Origin: Astrothelium macrocarpum
Taxonomy: Eukaryota; Ascomycota; Dothideomycetes; Trypetheliales; Trypetheliaceae
NCBI GenBank assembly: GCA_021030915.1
Contig: JAGEMR010000108.1
Span: forward strand, 37,020 to 101,019
Direction of reading: 5' to 3'
DNA length: 64,000 nt
Shown here: in pieces, positions 10,798 through 21,651 of the stretch
Numbering within the stretch: position 1 is the stretch's first letter
Layout of the letters: every line of letters begins with the position of its first letter
Notes under the pieces: generated by a model
What the model saw: the letters and a program-made list of their open reading frames with translations, nothing else
Told to the model about the DNA's origin: nothing
The model's database searches: none
Program-made: the position numbers and the translations under genes

Positions 10798-13563
10798 TTT
10801 GGGAGGAGGTGGTTGGAGGAGGAGATGGTTGTAGGAAGGTAGGTGGTTGAAGATTGCGAGAGAGGAGGAGGGGGTCGTGGATGGAGAGTGTAACTGAGGC
10901 AGGGAGCTCGGTGAAAGGTTCAGGATTGAAAAAGAAAGGCGAGACGTCAGATTTTGACAAGTTTAAGAACAACCTGAGCAAGGTCAAAAAGATACTCAGT
11001 TACCATGCAGGTATTCAAATGAGCTGCGTCCCCGCATTTCGCGTCGCTTGTATCGACCATGATGGGGTGTTGAAAGTCACCGCGCGTGGAAGCCATTGGG
11101 TGGAGCCCCCGATCTGATATAAATACCCTTGGCATCAGATAACTTTGACGAATCGGATTGTGACGATTTCAAAGCAGAGGCCCATCTGCCCGGGTGTAAC
11201 AAGATCTCGTAGCACACCACTTGTTTGTCCTCGACCATGCGGCTCCAGGTCCGATGATTCGTCGGCTTTTGATGTTGACTGTAGTAATGCATGCTTCTGG
11301 AAGCCACCACCAGGGTATATCTGACTACTAGCGCCTGACTGATTCATGAATATTACCCGTGATGGTATAATACTCGGGATCGTCTGCACTAATCGTCGAC
11401 TGGAACTTGGCGGTGTACGAAATAGGTACCAGTTTAGAGTAGGTGATTCTCCCATTCGCCATGCCTGTATTTCAGTCTTTTGAATAAACGCGTAATCCTG
11501 CATTAGGGCAAACGAAATCGAACCACCAGATCTTCACGTAGAAAAAGCAATGTTCATCAGACTGTTCGACTGCGCCTCTCACGACGTTTGCAGATTCCAT
11601 CGGGAGCAACATCGCCTGACATGTCCCGAAAAGCTATCGACCAATGCTGAGCGTGCCCTGTCCAAGGATATCGGATATGCGCACGTGGTGCTTTTGCACA
11701 TAGAAATAACACAGAATATGGAGCTTCGGCTTTTCCGAGCCGCATAGAAGGAGCTTCCAATAACGAAGGCGCCGTGCATTGGATGATCGTTGCCACACTC
11801 CTCCGCTACTCTCTCTGATTGATTTGGGCGCAAGATTTCCCCATCATTCAGGTTGGTGGAAGCATTTCAAAAACGAGACCGATCCGCATCATACTGGGAC
11901 CAGACCTCTTGACCTGGAGTATCATAGACCCCATGAGAGCATTGGACAGAAAGAGCAGACATCACGGAGTCCGACAAGTGACGATGCTAATACGAAAGCA
12001 TCGTTCGATGAGGAAAGGCTCGCCAAACAAGTTTAACCCGGCATTCGAAGACTGGTGACTAGTGACTAAAACGAATGAGACTGCACGAGGGCGACGTGCC
12101 ACCGCAGATTCTTTACGTTATTTCACTTGACATGAGACAGGCATAGAGAAACAATTCAACGAAACGGGCAAACTAACTCTATTGCCACTCACTTTAAAAG
12201 GATCGAGTGCGGACGAATGGAGAGGAAAATCCATCTGCCCATGAGTAGAGGGTTTTATCGGCATTCAATTAGAAGAGCCCATGTCGTCTTTATTCTTATA
12301 TTGCTCGTAGACGTGCATAAAGATGGCTTCTCGTCAGATCTACGTTGTGTTTGCGACAACGGACGTCAGTGTACGTTCAATTTGGCCCCTATTAATATCG
12401 TGTATGCACGTGAAGCACATTGTGCTGCCACTAAACCACGTCAAGCTAGTGCTTGAGCGGTGGTCGGACTTGTCACCGGACGAATAGAAACAAAAGTGAA
12501 AAGTTCCCCCAATTATCTGGGCAGAATGGAGATCTAAGCGTTATCTATCAGGAAGAATCCTGCACAAAAGCCACAGGAAGAATCTTAGCGGCTTGGTTGG
12601 CTCAGAGCCAAGCGAGTTTACATGACAGCGCGGCGTAAAAGGAGCCCGTGCAGACTGGCAGCCTTGCTCGCTACTACTTGGTTTCGCGCATAATCTTGTC
12701 GATCATGCAACTCCTTTTTCTTCCATTCATATCATCCCAGACATAGATCCAATCTTCATTTTACACATTTCCCCAAATGGACCATGATCTGTCTATGGTA
12801 GTTCAAAAGAGTACCGTAGCAGCCAAGCAAGAGCAACATCGCACAGTATGGGGAAATGCAAGACATACATTGCGCCATCCAATCTGGCGCTCCGTCCCGG
12901 AGGCGCAGGCGGGTGAAGATCACCGTCACTGACTCGTTGCGGCGCCAACCGTTGCTCTCTTTGGCCACTCAGTGTCCTTCTGTATCCCACAATCTGTGTA
13001 CCTTGCCACCCTGCGTTCCTGGCACGAGTTAAAATACATATGACCTGGCTGACCCTGACTGTCATCCCGAAACACTCACACAGCCGTCAAATCACATGCT
13101 AGAATGCTGCAATGTGCCATGCAATCCCAAGCGACCGAACAGGTTAAGTTCAGATTGTGTCCTGACATGTCTCTTCACCTGCCCACTTCAGGCATACTAA
13201 AGCCCCACGATGGCTTCTGCTTCAGTCACTTACTCCGTGTAGCGTAACATTCATCTTGAGCTCGGAGCTGTTGGCTGCTTGGCAGAAACCGAGCTCACAG
13301 TGTTGATCAAGCATGCGGAAAACATAAGCAAGAGGTTTATCTACTTAAGGGTTTGTGAACCAGCGTGCGACATTTGATTCTCGTAGCTCTGCCCTTTTAT
13401 GTAATCACCAAAATCTTGATTCTTTAAAAATCAGTCCATTCGTTTGAACCTGAAAGACCGTGCCTTGTCTACAATACCATCGACAGGACAAAATCTAATA
13501 TCACCATGTTAGCAATCAAGGTCTGCGATAGACATACATGAACTTTGACATACCAAATTATTG
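10798..13563. other. Long intergenic stretch, no supported gene
   Basis: About 2.8 kb. Bases 10800-10930 are very G-rich on the + strand and continue the skew island of the metal transporter into non-coding sequence. From 11000 to 13500 there are many frames of 60-120 residues on both strands, mutually overlapping, with no domains, no consistent splicing and no good start context. Decayed coding sequence or lineage-specific RNA genes cannot be excluded by eye. I recognised no tRNA. Confidence 0.55.
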
Positions 13564-14015
13564 ATGAAAAGTGCTCAGGCTGCAATCCTTGCTTTAATCA
13601 CCACTGCTTTCGCAGCTCCCGCTGAACTCGAGCGCCGTCAATCATGCGTTGAAACCTGTGGATCCACCTGCTACTGGTGGTCCGACATCACCGCCGCTCT
13701 GAACAAGGGCTATTCACTCCAATCGTCTGGTCAGGAAGAAGATGTATGTCCATACCGCGAAAGTGGCCAAATTCTGTTCGCTTAAACTGACGCATTCTCC
13801 AGTCGTACCCACACCAATATGAAGACTATGAGGGTTTCAACTTCAACACTTCTAGCCCTTGGTATGAATATCCAATCTTGAGCAGCTTCGATGTGTACGA
13901 TGGTGGATCTCCTGGTCCTGACCGCGTTATCTTTGACTCAAACGGTGACTACACTGCCCTCATTACCCACACCGGAGCTAGCGGCGACGACTTTGTCGCT
14001 TGCACAAGCGACTGA
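13564..14015 (+). CDS. Secreted guanyl-specific ribonuclease, RNase T1/F1 family
   Basis: Two exons, 13564-13743 and 13803-14015, give 130 residues. A signal peptide (MKSAQAAILALITTAFAAPA) is followed by LERRQ, a dibasic site where a Kex2-type protease could cut. The mature part, starting SCVETCGSTCYWW, follows the RNase T1 fold in order: YPHQYEDYEGF (Tyr and His of the active site), WYEYPIL (catalytic Glu), DRVIF (Arg) and THTGASG (second catalytic His). All the catalytic positions known for RNase T1 are therefore kept, and the size fits. It should cut single-stranded RNA 3' of guanosine outside the cell, for nutrition or interaction with other organisms. It lacks the long loops of the ribotoxin relatives. 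The intron is phase 0 with a GTATGT donor. Confidence 0.92.
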
Positions 14016-14443
14016 GAAATTTTATGAGACACGACAGAGTGCGATCTGCATTGATTGGAGTCTTTGATGGAATTGCCTTTTGGAATCAACTTCTTTTGTA
14101 CATAGAGTGCAGCAGATAGTTTAGAACAACAAGTTTTACACATGAAGGGGGCCAGCATTCCCTAGTCTGGTGGAACTGCGGTAAGCGATTAGAATATCAT
14201 ATATCATATCATACCGGTCTTACCGACAGAAATAAATCCGAAAGTGTAGGAAACTAAGCTTTCACCGGTGTTTGCCTCCAATTCTTTCTTTATTTTCATA
14301 TACTTTCGGATTTATCTCTGTCGATAAGACCGGTAAGATATGTGTTTTCGCATCTCAACAGCAGGCGTCCACCCGCCCCACCTTTTGACTAATAAATACG
14401 ACAGCTCTCCACCAGCGTATCTTGGTACTCAAGTGCCATCACG
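14016..14443. other. Intergenic carrying a long inverted repeat
   Basis: The 3' region of the nuclease gene and the promoter of the GFA gene. The middle is occupied by the inverted repeat annotated separately; otherwise no gene is seen. Confidence 0.6.
14205..14342. repeat. Inverted repeat with 41-bp arms (foldback or MITE-like)
   Basis: Left arm 14205-14245 and right arm 14302-14342 are reverse complements with about 3 mismatches. The core of both is TACCGGTCTTA(C/T)CGACAG followed by A/G-ATAAATCCGAAAGT. The loop is 56 nt. No obvious target-site duplication is visible. It could be a small foldback transposable element, or a shared bidirectional transcription end between 14015 and 14444. Confidence 0.75.
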
Positions 14444-15541
14444 ATGTCCGGCACCATGACAGAGATCAAAGGCGGATGCCATTGTGGCAAAGCCAACTAT
14501 ACAATTTCGGTTCCTTCTGCTTCGTTACCACGCAAGGCTTGGATATGCCACTGCAATTCTTGTCGAAAGGCACAAGGTAGTATCTGCCTTTTCCATACTA
14601 CAATACCAGCTCCAGATAGCACCTTGGTGGCATCACTCAGCGTCTATCAGAGCTCAAAAATCGGTCATCGTTACTTTTGTCCAACGTGTGGCTGTCGTGT
14701 ATTCGAACTAGACGAAACCAAGGAAGGGCCGAAGTGGTTATTGGCAACTGGTGCTGTTCAAAAAGCAGATTTCCAGCTTTGCAAGTTCATAGATCACATG
14801 TTCATCGAGGATACAAAAGACGGCGGTGCATCAAACTGGCTTGTCAGTTCACAGGGGAACCCTCTGAAACGGTGGGCACTGGACATCAATCAAAGCGAAG
14901 AGCTTCCTTTGGACTGGAGTTCACCCGAGAGGCAACCAACAAAAGGGGACAAATTACGAGCTAGCTGTCGTTGCGGCGGCGTTGAATTTTACATTGCTCG
15001 ACCTCTTTTTGATTCTCCAGAGTTCAAAAGGGACTTTCCTAACTTCCAACTTCCTACTAATGTAGCATACGGCAAAGATCACTGGTTCATTGCAAAGGAC
15101 AAGCAGAAATGGATTGCAGGATTTTGCTCATGCAGAGACTGTAGACTCGTGAATGGCATGGAGGTCATGTCGTGGACATATGTCCCTACAAGTCTCATCA
15201 CACTTGCCGATGGGTTGCCTCATCGATTGGAGTTTGGTACCCTAAGGTGCTACAAGAGCTCTGCGAATGTGACCAGGCGATTTTGTGGACGATGCGGGGC
15301 GACAGTTTTCTACCAGACAGCCAACAGGCCGAATATTGTTGATGTCGCGGTGGGTTTGCTAGAATCTGATGCAGGCGCAAAAGCAGAGGATTGGTTGGAG
15401 TGGAGGCAGGATGCAATTTCTTTTCAGAGCGATGCTCGCGATCCGAAGCTTGTGGAAGAACTTGTGCGCGGGTGTCAAACATGGCAGCAGAGGCAGGACT
15501 CGAAACGACAAGATCTCAGGATCGAAGAACGCGTTCTTTGA
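14444..15541 (+). CDS. Double GFA (CENP-V/GFA-type) zinc-binding domain protein
   Basis: Single exon, 365 residues. Two complete GFA modules are seen. The first has GGCHCGKANY, ICHCNSCRK and YFCPTCGCRVF (about residues 10-90). The second has ASCRCGGVEFY, GFCSCRDCRLVNG and RFCGRCGATVFY (about residues 170-290). Each supplies the CxC, CxxC and CxxC cysteines that bind two zinc ions in this fold. GFA-fold proteins include glutathione-dependent formaldehyde-activating enzyme, but most fungal members have no proven reaction, so a formaldehyde role is only a possibility. A second in-frame Met lies four codons later. The tail (residues 320-365) is polar. No signal peptide, so probably cytosolic. Confidence 0.88.
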   Translation: MSGTMTEIKGGCHCGKANYTISVPSASLPRKAWICHCNSCRKAQGSICLFHTTIPAPDSTLVASLSVYQSSKIGHRYFCPTCGCRVFELDETKEGPKWLLATGAVQKADFQLCKFIDHMFIEDTKDGGASNWLVSSQGNPLKRWALDINQSEELPLDWSSPERQPTKGDKLRASCRCGGVEFYIARPLFDSPEFKRDFPNFQLPTNVAYGKDHWFIAKDKQKWIAGFCSCRDCRLVNGMEVMSWTYVPTSLITLADGLPHRLEFGTLRCYKSSANVTRRFCGRCGATVFYQTANRPNIVDVAVGLLESDAGAKAEDWLEWRQDAISFQSDARDPKLVEELVRGCQTWQQRQDSKRQDLRIEERVL

Positions 15542-16295
15542 GTGAAGAATATAGGAACGCGTAAAACAAAACAAGGATGGGTCGTCGTCAGTTGCATAAA
15601 TTTTTATGCTGTTCACTATCTTAGCAACGTCACTAGAGCTAGATCTCCTGAGGACTCGCCTTCCCTCCCTATCCACAACATGGATAATCATTACTGATGA
15701 CAGGTGATTCCGTTGCAAGATCGCGCTATTCATCATGGTAGTTTATTCTCGAAGCATATCACTCTTCCCATTCCATGCTTCGACTCCTTCGCGTACGAGT
15801 ATCCTTTTCGTGCACCGCTGCGACTGTCGAATATCATCTTGATAGACGGCTTTGGAATATAATTTGGCGTACATACTGATCTCAAGCAGTTCACGACAAG
15901 AAATTTTCACTACGAGAAGATCGAGAATAGGCTATTGCACGTGGGCTGTATGGCCTCCCCGGATAAGAGAGTTGTAACCATCAAAATGACTACACTACCT
16001 TCGAGATGCATTGACAGAAAATTGACGACAATGAGCCACAGAAGTTTACAGTCTGTCTGATTGGTTAAGATAGTGCGTTTCATCTGATCTAAGAGTGTTC
16101 GCTTTCTATCGATAAAAAGATCTAACCGAAATGGTGTTCCAAATGTTCACTATCCATATCCAAAAGTCCAATTTCAAAGTCAAAAATCGTCTGAGCGATA
16201 GCAACATCTACTTTGAAACAAAACGATCCAGTGAGCCATGATTAGACATGTTCTCAAGAATCTTTACCGAACAGTGTAGAGCCAATGACCACGGG
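15542..16295. other. Intergenic between convergent genes, no gene recognised
   Basis: About 750 bases between the convergent GFA gene and the first unknown paralogue. Only short frames are present, with no recognisable domain. Confidence 0.6.
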
Positions 16296-17111
16296 TCACA
16301 GAAGCTCTACCCTGGGATAGCGGCGCTGTGGGAAATGCTTTGTGTCTTGTAATTTGGCACATGCCTTCGGAAGTATCTCACGTGAATCTTCAAGCCCCGC
16401 TTGACGACACTCCCTCTGAAACCTCGCGGTGATGCTCTTCTGCCGCCATTTCCGATACCGCGCTACCATCTGGATATAGGAAGGGGAAAAAGTCTCAACA
16501 GAGCCTGCTATCAAAATCACCCGCTTTGGCAAATCGCTTTGGACTCTACTTGCTGTGTAGGCTGAAACGGCTAGGGCTAGGCCAGCCAGCGCCCACTCAA
16601 TTTCCTCAGGGTCATTCCGTTGTTCGGCCAATTGCACCAGTCTGAAAAACGCCGTTACGAATATGAGCGCATCTTCAGGTGCGCGGGCTTGGCTAATAAA
16701 GGCACGACGCTTTCCCTCCAGATACACAAAGATTATTATAGCTATCGTCCCGGCCATGATATAGAGGATCCTTGGTCGCTTCTGGGTTGGTTCGGAAAAG
16801 TAAGTGGGTTGACTTGAACCATTATACCCACGATATCTTAGCTTGGTCGGTGAGAAGAGACTCGTGGGAGGCTGGACACTGTTCGTTCTGGCCATGGATA
16901 GCGTGTGAGAGTCTTGCAGTCTCGCCTTTGGAAAAAGTGAACTGGAGAGTATCATCCGTCCACTGCTTCTAGTTGACTTGTTCAAGTAGTTGACGGAAGC
17001 TGTACGTGGCAATAGCATTGAAGATGTGGCCCTGCTTTGCAGAAGCGCCCAGCGAGCTGGAGAAGCTCGCCGAAGAGTCGAAGCCAACAACATGATGCCC
17101 TCTGAGAACAT
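16296..17111 (-). CDS. Unrecognised single-TM protein, tandem paralogue A (probably mitochondrial)
   Basis: Minus strand, single exon, 271 residues. I do not recognise the family. The first 60 residues are rich in Arg, Ser, Leu and Ala with almost no acidic residues (MLLASTLRRASPARWALLQ), typical of a mitochondrial presequence. One membrane helix lies at about residues 114-131 (LYIMAGTIAIIIFVYL) after a basic KRPR. The soluble part has a helical segment with DPEEIEWALAGLALAV and ends in a charged motif FQRECRQAGLEDS...QRRYPRVELL. The same architecture, the EWAL motif and the C-terminal pattern recur in the gene at 18198-19001, so the two are diverged tandem duplicates. Start: MFSEGIM; an internal Met at codon 7 is also possible, but the upstream one aligns with the paralogue. 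Confidence 0.7.
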   Translation of the reverse strand: MFSEGIMLLASTLRRASPARWALLQSRATSSMLLPRTASVNYLNKSTRSSGRMILSSSLFPKARLQDSHTLSMARTNSVQPPTSLFSPTKLRYRGYNGSSQPTYFSEPTQKRPRILYIMAGTIAIIIFVYLEGKRRAFISQARAPEDALIFVTAFFRLVQLAEQRNDPEEIEWALAGLALAVSAYTASRVQSDLPKRVILIAGSVETFSPSYIQMVARYRKWRQKSITARFQRECRQAGLEDSREILPKACAKLQDTKHFPQRRYPRVELL

Positions 17112-18197
17112 CGTATCAAGGATTAAAGTAAGAAATGTGGGCGTGGTCGAGATTTGGAATTAAGTCCTTTCCCCTCTCGAAACGCAAGGAATGATGTTGT
17201 GTAACAAGAACTACCCTATCTGAATGGTCATAATCGTAGTGGCTTGGCGATATCTTGTATGATTTAAATTCGCAATCTAACTTTCCGAGAACCACTCGCG
17301 CGTAAAGTGGCAAAGGTGATGACGACATTTAAAAGTGCATGTTCCTTTTACTGCAACTGTTATGGCACTAACAATATTGCATCGAATCTCATCGTTGCCA
17401 CAACTTGCCAGCGAATCACCCTCAGATGCTATCCACGGTTCAGCCCAACGCGTTTTGAAGAGAACTTCGATTGTTAGAGTGGCCACATGTACCTTGAGAT
17501 GCATTATCAGCAAAGCTAGTGATTATTAAAGTGAATCATTTAGTGGTGAGTTGTATATGGTCTTTGTCGTTCTCAAAACTTAGTCCAGCCCAGTATCAAC
17601 ATTATACCCGGTGCTTCTCCACAACGAAGTCATGATAGAACGCGGTAGAACAACAGGGCGCTAGAAGCATTGCTACTTTAGTTTACAATCAATAATGAGT
17701 TCTGTTTTGTTTTTTCTTTTTCTTTCTCAGCGTTCCAGCAAGTGCGAAAAAAAGGGTTTCAACTATTCACGACGGCGTTTATGTCGACCTTCATCCACAT
17801 ACGATTTAGACACTCAACCAGACTTTAAAGTGTATAAGAAGTCCACGATCAATAATGCTCTGTATCTATGTCTCTAGCTTCATTCCCCTCAATCTTCAAT
17901 GATGTACTGAGTGGTGCTTAAGAACAACTTCTTTGAACTTCTTATCCATGTCACCAGTAATCATTTGTATATTCTCACACCCACAAGATGGTTCGTCAAT
18001 TTTCTTGGTGCAGATATTGTCCGCATTTTCTATACAGGACATGGTAACCGAAAACATGTTTTGCCTCTTCGTTCCATGTACCCATCAGCGAGCTTTCACG
18101 GTCACATCGCGTCCGAAATTTAGCGACGGTTGTTAAAAGCAGAGTTTAGCAAAGAGATATGTACATAAACAAAGCGCACAACGCCACGAACGACACC
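17112..18197. other. Intergenic between the two paralogues
   Basis: About 1.1 kb. The first 100 bases contain the shared upstream block described separately. The rest has short frames only, with no clear similarity to a third copy of the gene. Confidence 0.55.
17132..17208 (-). promoter_or_regulatory. Upstream block A shared with the second paralogue
   Basis: About 77 bases just upstream of the 17111 start match 19024-19103, with roughly four of five bases identical by eye. Common words are GAAATGTGGG, TTTGGAATT, CCTTTCCCCTCTC, CGCAAGG and TGTGTAACAAG (+ strand). Conservation outside the coding frame means the promoter or leader was copied together with the gene and has perhaps been kept by selection. 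Confidence 0.65.
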
Positions 18198-19001
18198 TCA
18201 CAGTAAATCATGGTATGGATAATAACGTCTTGGCCGATATTTCTCATCACGTAATTTTGCAATGGCTCTCTCGCGGATCCCACTTAGGTTTTTCATTCCA
18301 GCTGCATTACACTCCATCTGAACGTACCCTGCGATCTGCGCTTTCCACCAATTTTCCCGCAGCCATAGATAGAACCTCATTCGACGGGGGTGAAACTCTG
18401 TCGTATTGATTCCGAAACCGGACAGTCGCTCATTTGCTTCAAACTGAATATTGGCATCAAGGTGTTTTATAACAGCCCTCCCCAGGAGTACCAGCGCCCA
18501 TTCGGTGTCCTGTGGATTATTACCTCGTTCTGCCTTTTCGACCATTTTGTACATGCTGACCACTGCTAATAACGAGGACTCTGGCCATGTGGCTACCAAC
18601 CAGGCTTTGGAGTACTCTTTTCTGACGTAAAAGCCTAGAGTACCCAGGCCTACCAGGAAAGACAACAGCCACAGTACGCGTCGTCTCGGAGAGCGCTCGG
18701 GAAAATATTGGGGGTGGTAGAGTCGTCTTCCAACCTTCATGGTGGACATGTGACGCTGCGGATTGCTTTTGATAATCGTCGATGCGATACAAGAGGCTTG
18801 AAACCTTGCACCTCGAACTGGGCAAGCAAAGAGGGCTGTAGTTTGTCCACCACTTTCCATGAATGGGCCAAAAGGAGCCATGGACCGTGTATATGCAAGA
18901 GGTCGAAAAAGTGCTGGTCTGACTTGTAAAGGTCCATATTGCGCTCGAGAGGTTCGTTGAAGAATCGAGGTTGTTAACATGGTCGAATTCGAGAGTGACA
19001 T
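18198..19001 (-). CDS. Unrecognised single-TM protein, tandem paralogue B (probably mitochondrial)
   Basis: Minus strand, single exon, 267 residues. Layout is as in the copy at 16296-17111. It has a presequence-like start (MLTTSILQRTSRAQYGPLQ), a basic patch SPRRR, a membrane helix at about residues 108-126 (VLWLLSFLVGLGTLGFYV), a helical region with NPQDTEWALVLLGRAV, and a C-terminus YVQMECNAAGMKN...RPRRYYPYHDLL. The last 45 residues can be aligned with copy A without gaps (ECxxAG, AKLxDxK, RRYxP, LL), while the middle has diverged widely. The orientation N-in/C-out of an inner-membrane protein is only a guess. Function unknown; a homologue search would be decisive. Confidence 0.7.
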   Translation of the reverse strand: MSLSNSTMLTTSILQRTSRAQYGPLQVRPALFRPLAYTRSMAPFGPFMESGGQTTALFACPVRGARFQASCIASTIIKSNPQRHMSTMKVGRRLYHPQYFPERSPRRRVLWLLSFLVGLGTLGFYVRKEYSKAWLVATWPESSLLAVVSMYKMVEKAERGNNPQDTEWALVLLGRAVIKHLDANIQFEANERLSGFGINTTEFHPRRMRFYLWLRENWWKAQIAGYVQMECNAAGMKNLSGIRERAIAKLRDEKYRPRRYYPYHDLL

Positions 19002-19602
19002 ATTCAGTGATTGTATCCAGCAGGAAATGTGGGAAGTGTTTGAGTTTTGGAATTGAGCTCCTTTCCCCTCTCAATAGCGCAAGGGATCATGCTGTGTAAC
19101 AAGGCCATCCTCTCCTGGTGGCCTAGTTCGCGGTGGCTTGATGTGAGTTTTCTCGAGTATCCACGCACCTAGTTGATGTCCTTATTCCTCTCCGCCGTCA
19201 GGCCGAATCCTTTAATTCACGTTAGATGTCAACTGAAAGAGGAAAATTTCTCCGAGTCTGGTCACAACTTTAGTAAGGACTGTCCACGTCCAAATGGATT
19301 GAAGCCAGGGCAAAAGAATTATTCTGAAGCAATGAAAATTTCTGATCATTAGACTGAACAATGCTTGAGAATGCAGGACATCTATCTCTAAATCCCTTTG
19401 CATACTCATACATTTTACGTATACAATGTTGGACATTCCGGCAAGATCTTCTCTAATGAATCTGAGCATACGCGAAAACGGATAGAAAATGCAGTCAACC
19501 TCCTTTCCTTACCAAGCCTTTTCCAGGGCCACATGCACCTTACCATGCATCTATATTTGCAGCCATTTTGTACAGGCGGATTCCCGAGATATCGGACTGT
19601 GC
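19002..19602. other. Intergenic, no gene recognised
   Basis: About 600 bases between paralogue B (transcribed leftwards) and the 3' end of the carnitine acetyltransferase gene. Contains shared block B; otherwise nothing recognised. Confidence 0.6.
19024..19103 (-). promoter_or_regulatory. Upstream block B shared with the first paralogue
   Basis: Counterpart of the block at 17132-17208, lying about 25 bases upstream of the 19001 start. The spacing from the start codon is nearly the same in both genes, as expected for a core promoter or leader. Confidence 0.65.
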
Positions 19603-21651
19603 TTAAATCTTCGACTTGGGCGCCTCCAGCGTGGGCAACATAATATCGCGCATGTCGCCGGCAGCCTCATTAATATAGAATGACATGCGATCCGCGCCAA
19701 GCTTTTTGCAGACAATGTTGAACTGGATGCTGTTCTCGTTGATCATGTATGCAATCCTATCCTTCTGTCAGCTGACGCACTCTTTTCAACAACACACCCA
19801 TGAATAAGACACTCACCCCCAACCCTCATCCACCACCTGACTCCAGCCATACCCATTAAAATTCTCACTGCTCAACTGACTGGTCGAAATATACCACGTC
19901 GAGCTATACGCATACGCAGGATCCTGGTAAATGGCCGGCACCTCCTCGCCCTCCTTCAACACCTTCTTCAGCCCAAACAGATGGCGATCGACACCCCTCC
20001 CATCACTCGCATCGGTAACATACGCCACATGCGCCTTCACCGCGGCCAGCAATCTCCGACGGCACTCGTCAGGTCCGATGGCAGGATCAGCCATGGCATC
20101 GCAGAACGCCACGCTCTCCTCCGACACAGAGCGACAGGTCTCGGTGCGGCCTCGCTGGAACTTGCGCGTCGCGGCGGACTCGTAGGTCGGGCGATTGCGC
20201 CCGTAGAACTTGTGGTACGCGAGCTGGATGACCATCTGCGTCCAGGCGTCCGGGGAGCACTGGAACTTCTTGATCAGGCCCTTGCCGTAGCCCTGGTAGG
20301 CCTGGACGCGGAGCTCGTGGCTGCCGATCTGGCCGTCGAAGTGCTGGCGCGCCGCCGCGATGTCCGCGCGGACTTGCTGGTTGATGGTGAAGTGGAGGCG
20401 TTGCGGGTCTGGGAGGTTGCTGCGGATGGTGGGGTTGTCGAAGTCGAGCTTGTTGTGCAGGATGAGAGCGCAGATGTAGTCGTTGAGGCGCTGGGTCGGC
20501 GTGCCGTCCATCATGCTGTGCTCGCCTGTGAAGCCTGAGGTGCCGTTGTCGTTGATGATGAATTGGCAGGGTTTGTCGAACCACCGGTTGCTCCCAGTAC
20601 CGTGCCAAAAGGCGTGCGCGCGCTCTTCGAGGGTAATGGGCGTGGCGGTGTCAAGGCAAATGAGGAAGTCGGAGGCTTCGATGGTTTGGAGAGTTTTGGC
20701 GTTGGAGGCATCCGCGTTCAGGAGGTGTTTTCGCCACTTGGAGTGATATCAGTACTGAGGTATTAACCTTGTTGATTTCTTGAAATCTCCAAAATCGAGG
20801 AGGTAGAAAAGGGCAAATTACGAACCTCAGTCCAGTCGTCTCTATTTCCACTCGTCATCAGACCAACTGCATCAGACTCTTCCGCCGTCTGCAATATCCT
20901 CCTAAAATAGTGTTCGAACTCCTTTGTGTTTAGCTGTCGGCCCCCTATCTCCGTTGGTACTTTGTAAAAGGCCCCCTTTCTTACAACCACCACGTACTTG
21001 TGTTCCTCTGCATTGTATTTTACAGGCCTATCTGCAGGCTTTTCCGGTATTCGGCACGCATTAAACATCCAATGATAACTGCTCATTGCCATTGGTAATT
21101 TTCGCATGTATTCTGGTTCTAGTGTCTTCTGGTCCACCTGCTTCTTGAAATCCAAGACAGCTGTCGTGATGGCAGCTGCTCGCTTTGCCGGGTCCCTCCT
21201 TTTCCGGTCATCCCGATGTGAATAGAAGTAGCTCACATATGGCACAACGGGGTCGCGATACCCCAAGTATGCTGTCTGATCCCACCAATCGGCGATCCAA
21301 TTCTTCTGCCCTGGCTCATCTGCTCGGGCTTTGAGACGCTTTTGCAATGTCTCTCCTTGTCCACCTGGTTTGATGAAATCCTCAACAGCTCTTTGCGTTG
21401 CTGAGTATTCGTCTTTGCTGAGGAGCGGGTGTACGGATTTGAGATAGCGCTTGGCAGTTTCTTGCAGGGTAGGGACGGGAAGTTTTGGAAGAGAATCCTC
21501 GAATCGTAGCATTGGGCCTTTAGAGATATCTTCTCTGTAGCCTAGAGACACGTCGTCAATCTAATATATTCCAATGTCGTTGAAAAGTTTAGGTTATGCA
21601 TGTGACAGGCGTACCTGCAGGTAAGCTGCTCTGTTTTCGTGCTGGAGCCAT
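19603..21651 (-). CDS. Carnitine O-acetyltransferase (CAT2-like), C-terminal SKI
   Basis: Minus strand, four exons (21651-21615, 21541-20826, 20736-19817, 19756-19603), 608 residues. It follows the choline/carnitine acyltransferase family: LPKLPVPTLQETAKRYLKS near the start, FVL-type core, DKPCQFIINDNG, then GEHSMMDGTPTQRLND with the catalytic His at about residue 324. Later come QMVIQLAYHKFYG, the carnitine/CoA region RTETCRSVS, and GRGVDRHLFGLKK. The enzyme moves acetyl groups between CoA and carnitine for transfer among peroxisome, cytosol and mitochondria. The last three residues are SKI, a variant of peroxisomal signal PTS1; the N-terminus (MAPARKQSSLPA) is basic and could be a weak mitochondrial signal. 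The intron 2 acceptor is AAG, less common, but it is the only one that restores the conserved WRK...LLNADASNAK block. Confidence 0.93.

Noticed and set aside
11135..12058. Several overlapping 80-120-residue frames on both strands
   Set aside because: Mutually overlapping, no splicing pattern or domain; likely chance.
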